Below, piece by piece: positions 1 to 6,701 of a stretch of 6,912 nt of DNA; positions within the stretch are counted from its first letter, which is position 1, and each line of letters starts with the position of its first letter. The DNA is taken from assembly GCA_023391775.1 (NCBI GenBank), contig JAEWAG010000030.1, forward strand, positions 1-6,912, read 5' to 3'. The position numbers and the translations under genes were made by a program. The notes beneath the pieces are model-generated. The model was not told the origin of the DNA. It saw only the letters and a list, made by a program, of their open reading frames with translations, and searched no databases. Source of the stretch: Pseudomonadota bacterium. Its GTDB lineage: Bacteria; Pseudomonadota; Gammaproteobacteria; Xanthomonadales; Xanthomonadaceae.

Positions 1-520
1 CCGCAACGGCCGGCGCGGCAGCCGGCTCCGGCTCACGGACGATCAGGTCGGACGGCAGCGCCTGGGGCGCCTCGATCACCGGTGCGTCGATGGCCTGCGC
101 GGTGCGCGGCGCGTCGACCAGGGCCGAATATTCGCGTACCAGGCGTCCCTGGCCCCAGTCCACCTCGACCAGGAAGGCGATCGCGGGCACATCCACCGGC
201 GCGGCGCTGGTGACCCGCACCACCGCCCTGCCCTGGGCGTCGGCGGTGATCTCGAACTGCAGGTCGCGAACCAGGCCGGCCGGCGGCTGCAGGCCGACCC
301 GGGCGAAGGTGTCCGGCGAAGCCAGGCGGACACGCGCGTTTTCAAGCTCGCCCGGCTGGTTGGAGATGATCGGGATCTCGGCCAGCAGCGGCTGTCCTGG
401 GGAGGAAAGCACCCGGATCTGGCCAAGGCCCAGCGCAAGGGCGCTGCTGCTGGCCAGCAGCAGGAGCAGCGCCATCAGCCATTGCAGCGGGCGCCGCGCG
501 CCCAGTCCCCTCGTTTCCAT
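1..520 (-). CDS. fimV: FimV N-terminal part (partial, runs off left edge)
   Basis: This is the first 173 codons of a gene that continues beyond base 1. FimV family proteins sit in the inner membrane, bind peptidoglycan through a LysM domain and act as polar hubs for type IV pili and twitching. The visible part starts with a signal peptide: a basic n-region (R4, R9, R10), a Leu/Ala core at about residues 15-28, and likely cleavage after ALA at 27-29. The mature protein opens LGLGQIRVLSSPGQPLLAEI (residues 30-49), which I recognise as the conserved FimV amino-terminal domain. That beta-rich domain runs to about residue 135, followed by a Pro/Ala-rich linker (137-173). The LysM, membrane segment and TPR-like carboxy end would lie outside the window. 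ATG at 520 is chosen because the next Met (M16) would remove the basic n-region. No Shine-Dalgarno is visible, and a TATAGT box lies 6 nt upstream. asd ends 106 nt upstream on the same strand, an order also known in pseudomonads. Confidence 0.88.
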   Translation of the reverse strand, partial: METRGLGARRPLQWLMALLLLLASSSALALGLGQIRVLSSPGQPLLAEIPIISNQPGELENARVRLASPDTFARVGLQPPAGLVRDLQFEITADAQGRAVVRVTSAAPVDVPAIAFLVEVDWGQGRLVREYSALVDAPRTAQAIDAPVIEAPQALPSDLIVREPEPAAAPAVA

Positions 521-526
521 GGCGCG

Positions 527-532
527 AACTAT
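527..532 (-). promoter_or_regulatory. Candidate -10 box of fimV (TATAGT)
   Basis: On the minus strand TATAGT (5 of 6 matches to TATAAT) ends 6 nt before the fimV ATG. Transcription would then start at about the A of the start codon, giving a leaderless or nearly leaderless mRNA, which fits the missing Shine-Dalgarno. No convincing -35 hexamer is seen at 16-18 nt spacing, where the sequence is GC-rich. The box is an inference from sequence only. Confidence 0.4.
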
Positions 533-550
533 AGCGGTTTCGGCCTTGCC

Positions 551-572
551 CCCGCAGCGCCATGCCTGCGGG
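551..572. repeat. 7-bp perfect inverted repeat in the asd-fimV gap
   Basis: CCCGCAG (551-557) and CTGCGGG (566-572) are perfect inverted copies separated by 8 nt. In minus-strand RNA they would form a GC-rich stem-loop beginning about 54 nt after the asd stop. No run of T follows, so it is not a classical intrinsic terminator. It covers the place where a -35 region for the candidate fimV promoter would lie, so an operator is an alternative to an mRNA 3' hairpin. Confidence 0.4.
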
Positions 573-626
573 ACGGCGCGGCCATGGCAGGCGACAGCGA
601 CAACGCCGCCGCCCGCCACCACCGGC

Positions 627-1652
<1,026 letters not shown>

Positions 1653-1662
1653 TGGGCTTCTC

Positions 1663-1683
1663 GTGATTCGTGAAGGTGATTCG
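1663..1683. repeat. 8-bp direct repeat just upstream of asd
   Basis: GTGATTCG occurs at 1663-1670 and again at 1676-1683 on the plus strand (CGAATCAC on the coding strand), 13 nt apart start to start. The copies end 11 nt before the asd start codon, directly next to its ribosome-binding site. This could be a regulator or RNA-binding site, or chance. I recognise no known operator. Confidence 0.25.
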
Positions 1684-1723
1684 GGATGCGTTGCCAAAGC
1701 GCGGGGCGCGCGTGCCGTGCTCG

Positions 1724-1779
1724 GGGAGCCTCCTGCCCGGGTTGGCGCCGGTGCTGCGGGGCGCGGGGCGGAGGCTCCC
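1724..1779 (-). terminator. Strong inverted repeat after the dehydrogenase stop (terminator-like, no T-run)
   Basis: GGGAGCCTCC (1724-1733) and GGAGGCTCCC (1770-1779) are perfect 10-bp inverted copies. After a one-base bulge (T1734) four further GC pairs form (1735-1738 with 1766-1769). The loop contains a second possible stem, GCGCC at 1745-1749 with GGCGC at 1760-1764. The first arm on the coding strand begins at the last base of the dehydrogenase TAG. No T-tract follows, so it is not a textbook intrinsic terminator. It may protect the 3' end of the aroC-dehydrogenase message, assist Rho-dependent termination, or attenuate read-through into asd. Confidence 0.5.
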
Positions 1780-2837
1780 TATCGTTTGCCGGCGTCGTCT
1801 TTGCCCACGCCGGCGTCGGCGGTGATGGCACCCGCCGTTCCGGTGGTCTTCTTCGCGGTCACCGGCGTGGCCGGGTGGCCGGCGTGCGGGCCCAGGTCCA
1901 GGGCCGCCAGCAGGTTGTCCACCGCCAGCTGCACCATCGCCCGGCGGGTGGCCAGCGAGGCGCTGCCGATATGCGGGGTCAGCACCACATTGCGCAGCGC
2001 CAACAGTTCCGGACGCACCGCAGGCTCGCCCTCGTACACGTCCAGGCCGGCGGCGGCCAGGCGGCCATTGCCCAAGGCATCGGCCAGGGCCAGTTCGTCG
2101 ACGATGCCGCCGCGGGCGATGTTCACCAGCGTGGCGGTGGGCTTCATCTTCGCCAGCGCGGCCACGTCGACCAGGTGGTGCGCCTGCGGCGAGTAAGGCA
2201 GCACCAGCACCAGGTGGTCGGACTGCGACAGCAGCGCATCAAAGTCCACGTAACGCGCGTCGACCTCGCGCTCGACCGCCTCCGGCAGGCGCGAGCGGTT
2301 GTGGTACAGCACCTTCATGCCGAAGCCGTGGTGGCCGCGACGGGCAATGGCCTGGCCGATGCGGCCCATGCCGAGGATGCCCAGGGTGCTGCCGTGGATG
2401 TCGGCACCGAGCAGGGTCGAGAACGACCACTGGTTCCAGTGGCCCTCGCGCAGCCAGCGCTCGGACTCGGACAGTCGCCGTGCCGCCGCCATCAGCAGGG
2501 CAAAGCCCAGGTCGGCAGTGGTCTCGGTCAGGACGTCCGGGGTGTTGGTGGCGATGATGCCGGCCGCGTCCAGCGCGGCGATGTCCAGGTTGTTGTAGCC
2601 CACGCCGAGATTGGCGATCGCGCGCAGGCGCGGGGCGCCGGCGATCTCCGCGGCGCCAACCCGGTCCTCCAGGGTCACCAGGGCGCCGTCCACGTCACGC
2701 AGTGCCGCGGCGATGTCCTGCGGCGCGTGCGCCGTTTCGGTGCCCACCATGTCCACGTCGCAATGGGCGGCCAGCTGCCCGACGATGTCGTCGAACAGCG
2801 GCTGCGACACCCAGACGCGGGGACGTGCGGCGGCCAT
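1779..2837 (-). CDS. D-isomer-specific 2-hydroxyacid dehydrogenase (glyoxylate/hydroxypyruvate reductase-like)
   Basis: The protein has 352 aa and the layout of NAD(P)-dependent D-2-hydroxyacid dehydrogenases: a substrate-binding domain split around a Rossmann domain. The nucleotide loop is GMGRIG at residues 156-161. The catalytic set is R242 (NIARGGIVDE), E271 (DVYEGEP) and H289 (TPHIGSAS). Two arginines follow the second Rossmann strand (YHNRSR, R181 and R183), which in this family favours NADPH, as in glyoxylate/hydroxypyruvate reductases of the GhrB type. Real substrate is not readable from sequence; D-glycerate/hydroxypyruvate, glyoxylate or 2-ketogluconate are candidates. It lacks the length and C-terminal domain expected of PdxB, and the ACT domain of long SerA. 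ATG at 2837 follows the aroC stop by 8 nt, with GGAGGA in the end of aroC, so translation is probably coupled. Oddity: residues from about 321 form a Thr/Ala/Gly/Lys-rich tail beyond the normal fold. The open frame extends far upstream inside aroC out of frame, but that part is not coding. Confidence 0.9.
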   Translation of the reverse strand: MAAARPRVWVSQPLFDDIVGQLAAHCDVDMVGTETAHAPQDIAAALRDVDGALVTLEDRVGAAEIAGAPRLRAIANLGVGYNNLDIAALDAAGIIATNTPDVLTETTADLGFALLMAAARRLSESERWLREGHWNQWSFSTLLGADIHGSTLGILGMGRIGQAIARRGHHGFGMKVLYHNRSRLPEAVEREVDARYVDFDALLSQSDHLVLVLPYSPQAHHLVDVAALAKMKPTATLVNIARGGIVDELALADALGNGRLAAAGLDVYEGEPAVRPELLALRNVVLTPHIGSASLATRRAMVQLAVDNLLAALDLGPHAGHPATPVTAKKTTGTAGAITADAGVGKDDAGKR

Positions 2838-2845
2838 GGCGCGGA

Positions 2846-3964
2846 CTATTCCTCCGGCCCAAGCGCACCGGCACCGGCCGGGATGCGTGGGGTGACCGTG
2901 CCCACGTCGCCGCACTGGGCGCGGTGGCGCAGGGCCTGGTCCATCAGCACCAGGGCGACCATCGCCTCGGCGATCGGCGTGGCGCGGATGCCGACGCAGG
3001 GGTCGTGGCGACCGGTGGTGATGACCTCGACCGGGTTGCCGTGCACGTCCACGGTGGGACCGGGCAGGCGCAGGCTTGAGGTGGGCTTGAGCGCAATCGA
3101 GGCGACCACCTGCTGGCCGGTGGAAATGCCGCCGAGGATGCCGCCGGCATGGTTGCTGGCGAAGCCTGCCGGACCGATCAGGTCGCGGTGCTCCGTGCAC
3201 TTCTGCACCACCGCAGCGAAACCGTCGCCGATCTCCACGCCCTTGACCGCATTGATGCTCATCAGCGCCGCGGCCAGCTCGCCGTCGAGCTTGCCGTAGA
3301 TCGGCTCGCCCCAGCCCGGCGGCACGCCGTCGGCGACCACGGTGACCCGTGCCCCGACCGAGTCGCCGGACTTGCGCAGCGCGTCCATGTAGGACTCGAG
3401 TTCGGCCACCTGCGGCGCATGCGGCCAGAAGAAGGGGTTGTCCTCCACCGCACTCCAGTCGAACCCGGCCGGGCTGACCTCGCCGATCTGCGCCATGAAC
3501 CCGCGCACGGTGACGCCGTAGCGCTGCTGCAGCCACTTCTTGGCGATCACTGCCGCGGCCACGCGCATGGTGGTCTCGCGTGCCGAGCTGCGGCCGCCAC
3601 CGCGCGGGTCTCGTATCCCGTACTTCTGCCAGTAGCTGTAGTCGGCATGGCCGGGGCGGAACTGCGCGGCGATGTTCACGTAGTCCTTGCTGCGCTGGTC
3701 GGTGTTGCGGATCAGCAGCGCGATCGGGGTGCCGGTGGTGCGGCCCTCGTAGACGCCGGAAAGGATCTCCACCTCGTCGGCCTCGCGCCGCGCCGAGGGG
3801 TGGCGCGCCTTGCCGGTGGCGCGGCGCTGCAGGTCGTGGGCGAACTCCTCCGGCGCGATCTCCAGCCCGGGCGGACAGCCGTCGATGACGCAGCCGATGG
3901 CCGGGCCGTGCGACTCGCCGAAGGTGGTGACCGACAGCAGCCTGCCGAAGGTGTTGCTGCTCAA
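2846..3964 (-). CDS. aroC: Chorismate synthase
   Basis: AroC converts 5-enolpyruvylshikimate-3-phosphate to chorismate with reduced FMN, the last step of the common aromatic pathway, in the cytoplasm. From the TTG at 3964 the protein has 372 aa, close to the usual 360-370. The three family signatures are present: GESHGPAIG (residues 16-24), GRSSARET (124-131) and [11 protein letters not shown] (318-328). Histidines matching the known catalytic pair are H19 (GESHG) and H106 (RPGHADY). The start is TTG because the family begins (M)[19 protein letters not shown] and this codon falls exactly there. Only a weak GGGG lies 6 nt before it. An in-frame ATG at 4012 would add 16 unrelated residues. A six-codon frame ATG...TGA (3978-3961) overlaps the start as TTGA. 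prmB ends 160 nt upstream; the dehydrogenase follows after 8 nt. Confidence 0.96.
   Translation of the reverse strand: MSSNTFGRLLSVTTFGESHGPAIGCVIDGCPPGLEIAPEEFAHDLQRRATGKARHPSARREADEVEILSGVYEGRTTGTPIALLIRNTDQRSKDYVNIAAQFRPGHADYSYWQKYGIRDPRGGGRSSARETTMRVAAAVIAKKWLQQRYGVTVRGFMAQIGEVSPAGFDWSAVEDNPFFWPHAPQVAELESYMDALRKSGDSVGARVTVVADGVPPGWGEPIYGKLDGELAAALMSINAVKGVEIGDGFAAVVQKCTEHRDLIGPAGFASNHAGGILGGISTGQQVVASIALKPTSSLRLPGPTVDVHGNPVEVITTGRHDPCVGIRATPIAEAMVALVLMDQALRHRAQCGDVGTVTPRIPAGAGALGPEE
2850..2855 (-). promoter_or_regulatory. Shine-Dalgarno GGAGGA for the dehydrogenase, inside aroC
   Basis: GGAGGA on the minus strand lies within the last codons of aroC and 12 nt before the ATG at 2837. It supports this start over any further-upstream start in the same open frame. 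It also suggests that ribosomes ending at the aroC TAG re-initiate on the next gene. The spacing is on the long side. Confidence 0.6.
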
Positions 3965-3978
3965 GACGTGCCCCGCAT
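3961..3978 (-). promoter_or_regulatory. Tiny upstream ORF (MRGTS) overlapping the aroC TTG start
   Basis: On the minus strand an ATG at 3978 opens five codons (M-R-G-T-S) and stops with TGA at 3963-3961. The stop shares bases with the aroC start in the string TTGA. Stop/start overlaps of this kind allow termination-reinitiation, which could help a weak TTG start. No good Shine-Dalgarno is visible before this ATG, so it may be chance. Confidence 0.25.
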
Positions 3979-4043
3979 GGAGACCTGGACAAGGCCGCCA
4001 AGCATCGCACATCGCGACGCCTGCTGCAGCGCGTCAGGACGGG

Positions 4044-4065
4044 AAAAAACGTTGCCGCGGTAACG
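4044..4065 (-). terminator. Weak intrinsic-terminator-like element after prmB
   Basis: On the minus strand the imperfect hairpin CGTTACCGCGGCAACG (4065-4050) is followed directly by six T (4049-4044). The outer CGTT/AACG stem is 4 bp, then an A-C mismatch and a short GC core, so the hairpin is weak. It starts 59 nt after the prmB stop and lies 80 nt before the aroC start. It may end or attenuate prmB transcripts. The remainder of the 3965-4124 gap shows no gene and no clear promoter. Confidence 0.4.
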
Positions 4066-4124
4066 GCTTACGCCGGCCGCGCCAGCACTGCGCGAACCCG
4101 CACGATGCCGGCGGCAGTGACGGA

Positions 4125-5057
4125 TCAGGCGCGCGCGGCGGCCAGTGCGGCGATGCGCTCGCGGTGGGCGATCAGCTCGCGGCACTCGACCGCGAAGATG
4201 CCCATCTGCCCGACCTTGAACTCGATCCAGGCCAGGTCCAGTTCCGGCAGCAGATTGACTAAGTGCTGCTCGGACTCGCCCACCTCGCAGATCAGCAGGC
4301 CGTCCTCGTCCAGGTGGTCCGGCGCGTCGCGCAGGATCTTCAGCACCAGGTCCAGGCCATCCGGGCCGGCGCGCAGGCCCAGCTCCGGTTCGTAGTCGTA
4401 CTCGCGCGGCAGCGCGTCGGTCTCGTCGTCGGTCACGTACGGCGGGTTGGTGACGACGAGCTGGTAGCGGCGGCCGGCCAGGCCGGCGAACAGGTCGGAC
4501 TTGACCAGCTCCACGTTGCCGGCGTGCAGCCGCTCCTTGTTCTCGGCAGCCAGCGCCAGGGCATCATCGCTGATGTCCACGCCGTCGACCTGCCAGTCCG
4601 GGTTGTAGTGGCCCATGGCGATGGCGATGCAGCCCGAGCCGGTGCACAGGTCCAGCGCGCGCTCGACGTGGCGGCCGGCCAACCACGGCTCGAAACCGTT
4701 CTCGATCAGCTCGGCGATCGGCGAGCGCGGCACCAGGGCGCGGGTGTCGGACTTGAAGCTCAGGCCCGCGAACCAGGCCTCGCCGGTCAGGTAGGCGGCC
4801 GGGATGCGCTCGTCGATGCGGCGCTGGAACAGCGCAAGGATCTTCGCCTTCTCCGCGCCGGTCAGCCGCGACTGGCCATATACGGGGCTGAGGTCATGCG
4901 GCAGGTGCAACGCGTGAAGCACCAGCTGGGTGGCCTCGTCCATGGCGTTGTCGTAGCTGTGCCCGAAGGTCAGGCCGGCCTCGTTGAAGCGGCTGCCGCC
5001 GTAGCGGATCAGGTCGATGATCGTGTGCAGCTCGCTGGCCGGATCGGCGTGGGTCAT
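4125..5057 (-). CDS. prmB: Ribosomal protein uL3 glutamine N5-methyltransferase
   Basis: PrmB methylates a glutamine of large-subunit protein uL3 (L3) using S-adenosylmethionine, in the cytoplasm during ribosome assembly. The protein has 310 aa, equal to the E. coli enzyme. The N-terminal helical substrate-recognition part covers about residues 1-95. The methyltransferase fold follows, with SAM loop DLCTGSGCIAI (136-146), the acidic strand end VDGVDISDDAL (157-167), and the glutamine-binding NPPY (204-207). PrmC (release-factor methyltransferase) shares NPPY, but the N-terminus (ELHTIIDLIRYGGSRFNEAG, residues 9-28), the FGHSYDNAMDEA segment (31-42) and EYDYEPELGLRAGPDGL (219-235) are those of PrmB. 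ATG at 5057 is the family start. The open frame further upstream runs antisense into the SCO gene and is not coding. No Shine-Dalgarno is seen: the 16 nt before ATG are C-rich with a 10-bp palindrome. A perfect TATAAT lies 44 nt upstream. Confidence 0.95.
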   Translation of the reverse strand: MTHADPASELHTIIDLIRYGGSRFNEAGLTFGHSYDNAMDEATQLVLHALHLPHDLSPVYGQSRLTGAEKAKILALFQRRIDERIPAAYLTGEAWFAGLSFKSDTRALVPRSPIAELIENGFEPWLAGRHVERALDLCTGSGCIAIAMGHYNPDWQVDGVDISDDALALAAENKERLHAGNVELVKSDLFAGLAGRRYQLVVTNPPYVTDDETDALPREYDYEPELGLRAGPDGLDLVLKILRDAPDHLDEDGLLICEVGESEQHLVNLLPELDLAWIEFKVGQMGIFAVECRELIAHRERIAALAAARA

Positions 5058-5063
5058 GGGGGT

Positions 5064-5073
5064 CCGGCGCCGG
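5064..5073. repeat. 10-bp GC palindrome CCGGCGCCGG before prmB
   Basis: A perfect palindrome occupies the spot 7-16 nt before the prmB ATG where a Shine-Dalgarno would normally lie. It may be chance in 70% GC DNA, or a protein- or RNA-level control site. Confidence 0.3.
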
Positions 5074-5100
5074 TGGGCGCGTCGATGGAAAGGGCCGGGA

Positions 5101-5106
5101 ATTATA
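5101..5106 (-). promoter_or_regulatory. Candidate -10 box of prmB (TATAAT)
   Basis: A perfect TATAAT on the minus strand stands out in this GC-rich gap and is 44 nt before the prmB ATG, predicting a 5' leader of roughly 36 nt. The -35 region at 16-18 nt spacing does not resemble TTGACA. The assignment rests on the -10 and on its position between divergent genes. Confidence 0.55.
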
Positions 5107-5137
5107 GGGCAACGGCGGTCTTTTCCCCGGTAACAGC

Positions 5138-5143
5138 TATGAT
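5138..5143 (+). promoter_or_regulatory. Candidate -10 box of the SCO-psd unit (TATGAT)
   Basis: TATGAT (5 of 6 matches) lies 37 nt before the chosen SCO ATG at 5181, predicting a transcript start near 5150. The in-frame ATGs at 5139 and 5142 overlap this box and would not be transcribed from it, which supports a later start. No clear -35 is visible. Confidence 0.4.
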
Positions 5144-5180
5144 GGGCGACCCGACGCCACGCCTTATGGACGCTGACGCC

Positions 5181-5834
5181 ATGTTCAACCGCACCACCGG
5201 CTACATCCTCGCCGCCGCCCTCGCCGCTGGCCTGGGTCTGCTCGCCGCCCGCCACTTCTTCGACGCCGAGCCGCGCCCGGCCACCCCGGAGCTGCAGACG
5301 GTCACCCTGCTGCCGCAGCCGCGCGAGTTGCCGCCGTTCAACCTGCGCCAGTCCGACGGCACCCAGCTGCTGCAGGGCGAGCTGGCCGGCCATTGGACCC
5401 TGGCCTTCCTCGGCTTCACCTTCTGCCCGGACGTGTGCCCGACCACCCTGTCCGAGCTGTCCCTGGCGCAGAAGGAATGGGAGCAGCTGCCCGAGTCGAT
5501 CCGCCCGCGCGTGCTGTTCGTGTCGGTCGACCCGGAGCGCGACACCCCGGCCCGCGCCGGCGAGTATGCCCATGCCTTCCACCCGGACACCCTGGCGGCC
5601 ACCGCCGACGTGCCGGCACTGGAGAAGTTCGCCACCTCGATCGGCTTCGTGTTCATGAAGGTGCCGGGCAAGACCTACGACGAGAACCCGAACGACTACA
5701 GTGTGGACCACTCGGCCAACATCGCCGTGCTCGACACCCAGGGCCGGCTGGCCGGCCTGATCCGTCCGCCTTTCCAGCCCAAGGCCATCGCCGCCGACCT
5801 GGCCGCACTGACCGCGATGGAGCGCGCCCAGTGA
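5181..5834 (+). CDS. SCO1/SenC/PrrC family copper chaperone, membrane-anchored
   Basis: SCO proteins are thioredoxin-fold copper carriers that help build the CuA centre of cytochrome c oxidase on the periplasmic face of the inner membrane. This protein has 217 aa. An N-terminal hydrophobic segment (about residues 7-22) acts as signal anchor. The thioredoxin domain starts at about residue 45. The copper site CPDVC (C82, C86) lies in the [12 protein letters not shown] motif, and the third ligand is H177 in [17 protein letters not shown] (115-124) is also typical. ATG at 5181 is chosen because MFNR leads straight into the anchor and lies below the candidate promoter. Earlier in-frame ATGs are at 5166, 5142 and 5139. 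The ribosome-binding site is weak (GGA, 10 nt upstream). The stop overlaps the psd start by 4 nt. No oxidase gene is in the window, so the client is inferred from the family. A redox or thiol role, as in PrrC/SenC, is the alternative. Confidence 0.9.
   Translation: MFNRTTGYILAAALAAGLGLLAARHFFDAEPRPATPELQTVTLLPQPRELPPFNLRQSDGTQLLQGELAGHWTLAFLGFTFCPDVCPTTLSELSLAQKEWEQLPESIRPRVLFVSVDPERDTPARAGEYAHAFHPDTLAATADVPALEKFATSIGFVFMKVPGKTYDENPNDYSVDHSANIAVLDTQGRLAGLIRPPFQPKAIAADLAALTAMERAQ
5819..5822 (+). promoter_or_regulatory. Shine-Dalgarno GGAG for psd, inside the SCO gene
   Basis: GGAG lies 8 nt before the GTG at 5831, an ideal distance. It supports the GTG start that overlaps the SCO stop. Confidence 0.65.
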
Positions 5835-6679
5835 GCCTGCTCACCCACCTGACCTGGCTGTTGCCGCACCGCGCCCTGTCGGCGGCGGCGCGCAAGCTGG
5901 CGTACTCGCAGGACCCGGCGGTCAAGCAGCGCTTCATCGACGCGGTGGTGAGCCGCTTCAACGTGGACCTGGGCGAGGCCGCCGAGCCGGACCCGACCGC
6001 CTACCCCAGCTTCAATGCGTTCTTCACCCGGGCGCTCAGGCCCGGCGCGCGCACCGCCGACCCGGACCCGCGCGCACTGCTGATGCCGGCCGACGGCCGG
6101 ATCAGCCAGCTGGGGCCGATCGAGGCCGACGGCCGCATCTTCCAGGCCAAGGGCCAGTCGTTCACCGCCGCCGAGCTGCTGGGCGATGCGGAGGCCGCAC
6201 GCGTGTTCGCCGGCGGCAGTTTCGCCACCGTGTACCTGTCGCCGCGCGACTACCACCGCGTGCACATGCCCTGGACCGGGACCCTGCGCGAGACCGTGCA
6301 CGTACCCGGGCGGCTGTTCAGCGTCGGCCCTGCCGCGGTCCGCGCGGTGCCGCGGCTGTTCGCCCGCAACGAGCGCCTCGTGTGCCATTTCGATACCGAT
6401 TTCGGGCCGATGGCCTCGGTCATGGTCGGCGCGATGCTGGTTTCCGGCGTGGAGACGGTGTGGAGCGGGGTGGAAATCCCCGAGTACGGCGATGACATCA
6501 CCCGCAAGGACTGGCGCGGCAAGGGCATCGTGCTGGAGCGCTTCGCCGAGATGGCACGCTTCAACTACGGCTCGACCGTGATCGTGCTGCTGCCTCCGGG
6601 CGCGGCCACGCTGGCCCCGGGCCTGCAGGCCGAATCGCCCGTGCGCCTGGGCCAGGCACTGGCGCATCTGGCCGGCTGA
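5831..6679 (+). CDS. psd: Phosphatidylserine decarboxylase proenzyme
   Basis: Psd turns phosphatidylserine into phosphatidylethanolamine at the inner membrane. The proenzyme cleaves itself to form a beta chain and an alpha chain whose N-terminal serine becomes the pyruvoyl cofactor. The protein has 282 aa from a GTG start, the usual bacterial size. Residues matching the known autocleavage triad are D88 (MPADGRIS), H145 (DYHRVHMP, with H142 nearby) and S248. The processing site reads YGST at 246-249, with cleavage expected between G247 and S248; the best-known form is LGST, so Tyr replaces Leu. [14 protein letters not shown] (61-74) and [15 protein letters not shown] (104-118) are strongly conserved family segments. 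The GTG overlaps the SCO stop in GTGA (5831-5834) and has a GGAG 8 nt upstream, so translation is coupled to SCO. An out-of-frame extension upstream is antiparallel to nothing real and belongs to a shadow frame of SCO. No gene follows on this strand in the window. Confidence 0.96.
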   Translation: MSLLTHLTWLLPHRALSAAARKLAYSQDPAVKQRFIDAVVSRFNVDLGEAAEPDPTAYPSFNAFFTRALRPGARTADPDPRALLMPADGRISQLGPIEADGRIFQAKGQSFTAAELLGDAEAARVFAGGSFATVYLSPRDYHRVHMPWTGTLRETVHVPGRLFSVGPAAVRAVPRLFARNERLVCHFDTDFGPMASVMVGAMLVSGVETVWSGVEIPEYGDDITRKDWRGKGIVLERFAEMARFNYGSTVIVLLPPGAATLAPGLQAESPVRLGQALAHLAG

Positions 6680-6681
6680 CA

Positions 6682-6701
6682 GCGGCCTGCAGCCCGGCCG
6701 C
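6682..6701 (+). terminator. GC-rich hairpin just after psd (terminator-like, no T-run)
   Basis: GCGGCC (6682-6687) and GGCCGC (6696-6701) form a perfect 6-bp stem with an 8-nt loop, starting 3 nt after the psd stop. There is no following T-tract, so it is a 3'-end stabilising or Rho-assisted element at best. Confidence 0.35.

Noticed and set aside
1698..1723. A TTGGCA-like -35 element for asd
   Set aside because: TTGGCA occurs at about 1692-1697 on the minus strand but nothing like a -10 follows at 16-18 nt, so no asd promoter is called.
1779..2837. Naming the dehydrogenase pdxB or serA
   Set aside because: There is no ACT domain (SerA) and no PdxB-type C-terminal dimerisation domain. The sequence looks closer to glyoxylate/hydroxypyruvate reductases, so no symbol was given.
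1686..3299. 537-codon plus-strand open frame antisense to the dehydrogenase and aroC
   Set aside because: Shadow of two well-supported minus-strand genes; its composition (His, Arg, Gln, Val rich) is that of a reverse-frame translation.
1779..4010. A 743-residue fusion protein on the minus strand
   Set aside because: Only the last 352 residues are a real protein. The first part is aroC read in the wrong frame, and a Shine-Dalgarno precedes the internal ATG at 2837.
4125..5711. Extended 528-residue PrmB start at 5711
   Set aside because: The added part is antisense to the SCO gene and unlike any methyltransferase; PrmB has its normal 310 residues from 5057.
4263..5834. Long SCO protein starting within prmB
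   Set aside because: The extra N-terminal part is antisense to prmB. The signal anchor, which should be N-terminal, begins just after the ATG at 5181.
5393..6679. 428-residue Psd with a long N-terminal extension
   Set aside because: The extension is the SCO gene read out of frame; the GTG at 5831 has a proper Shine-Dalgarno and fits family length.
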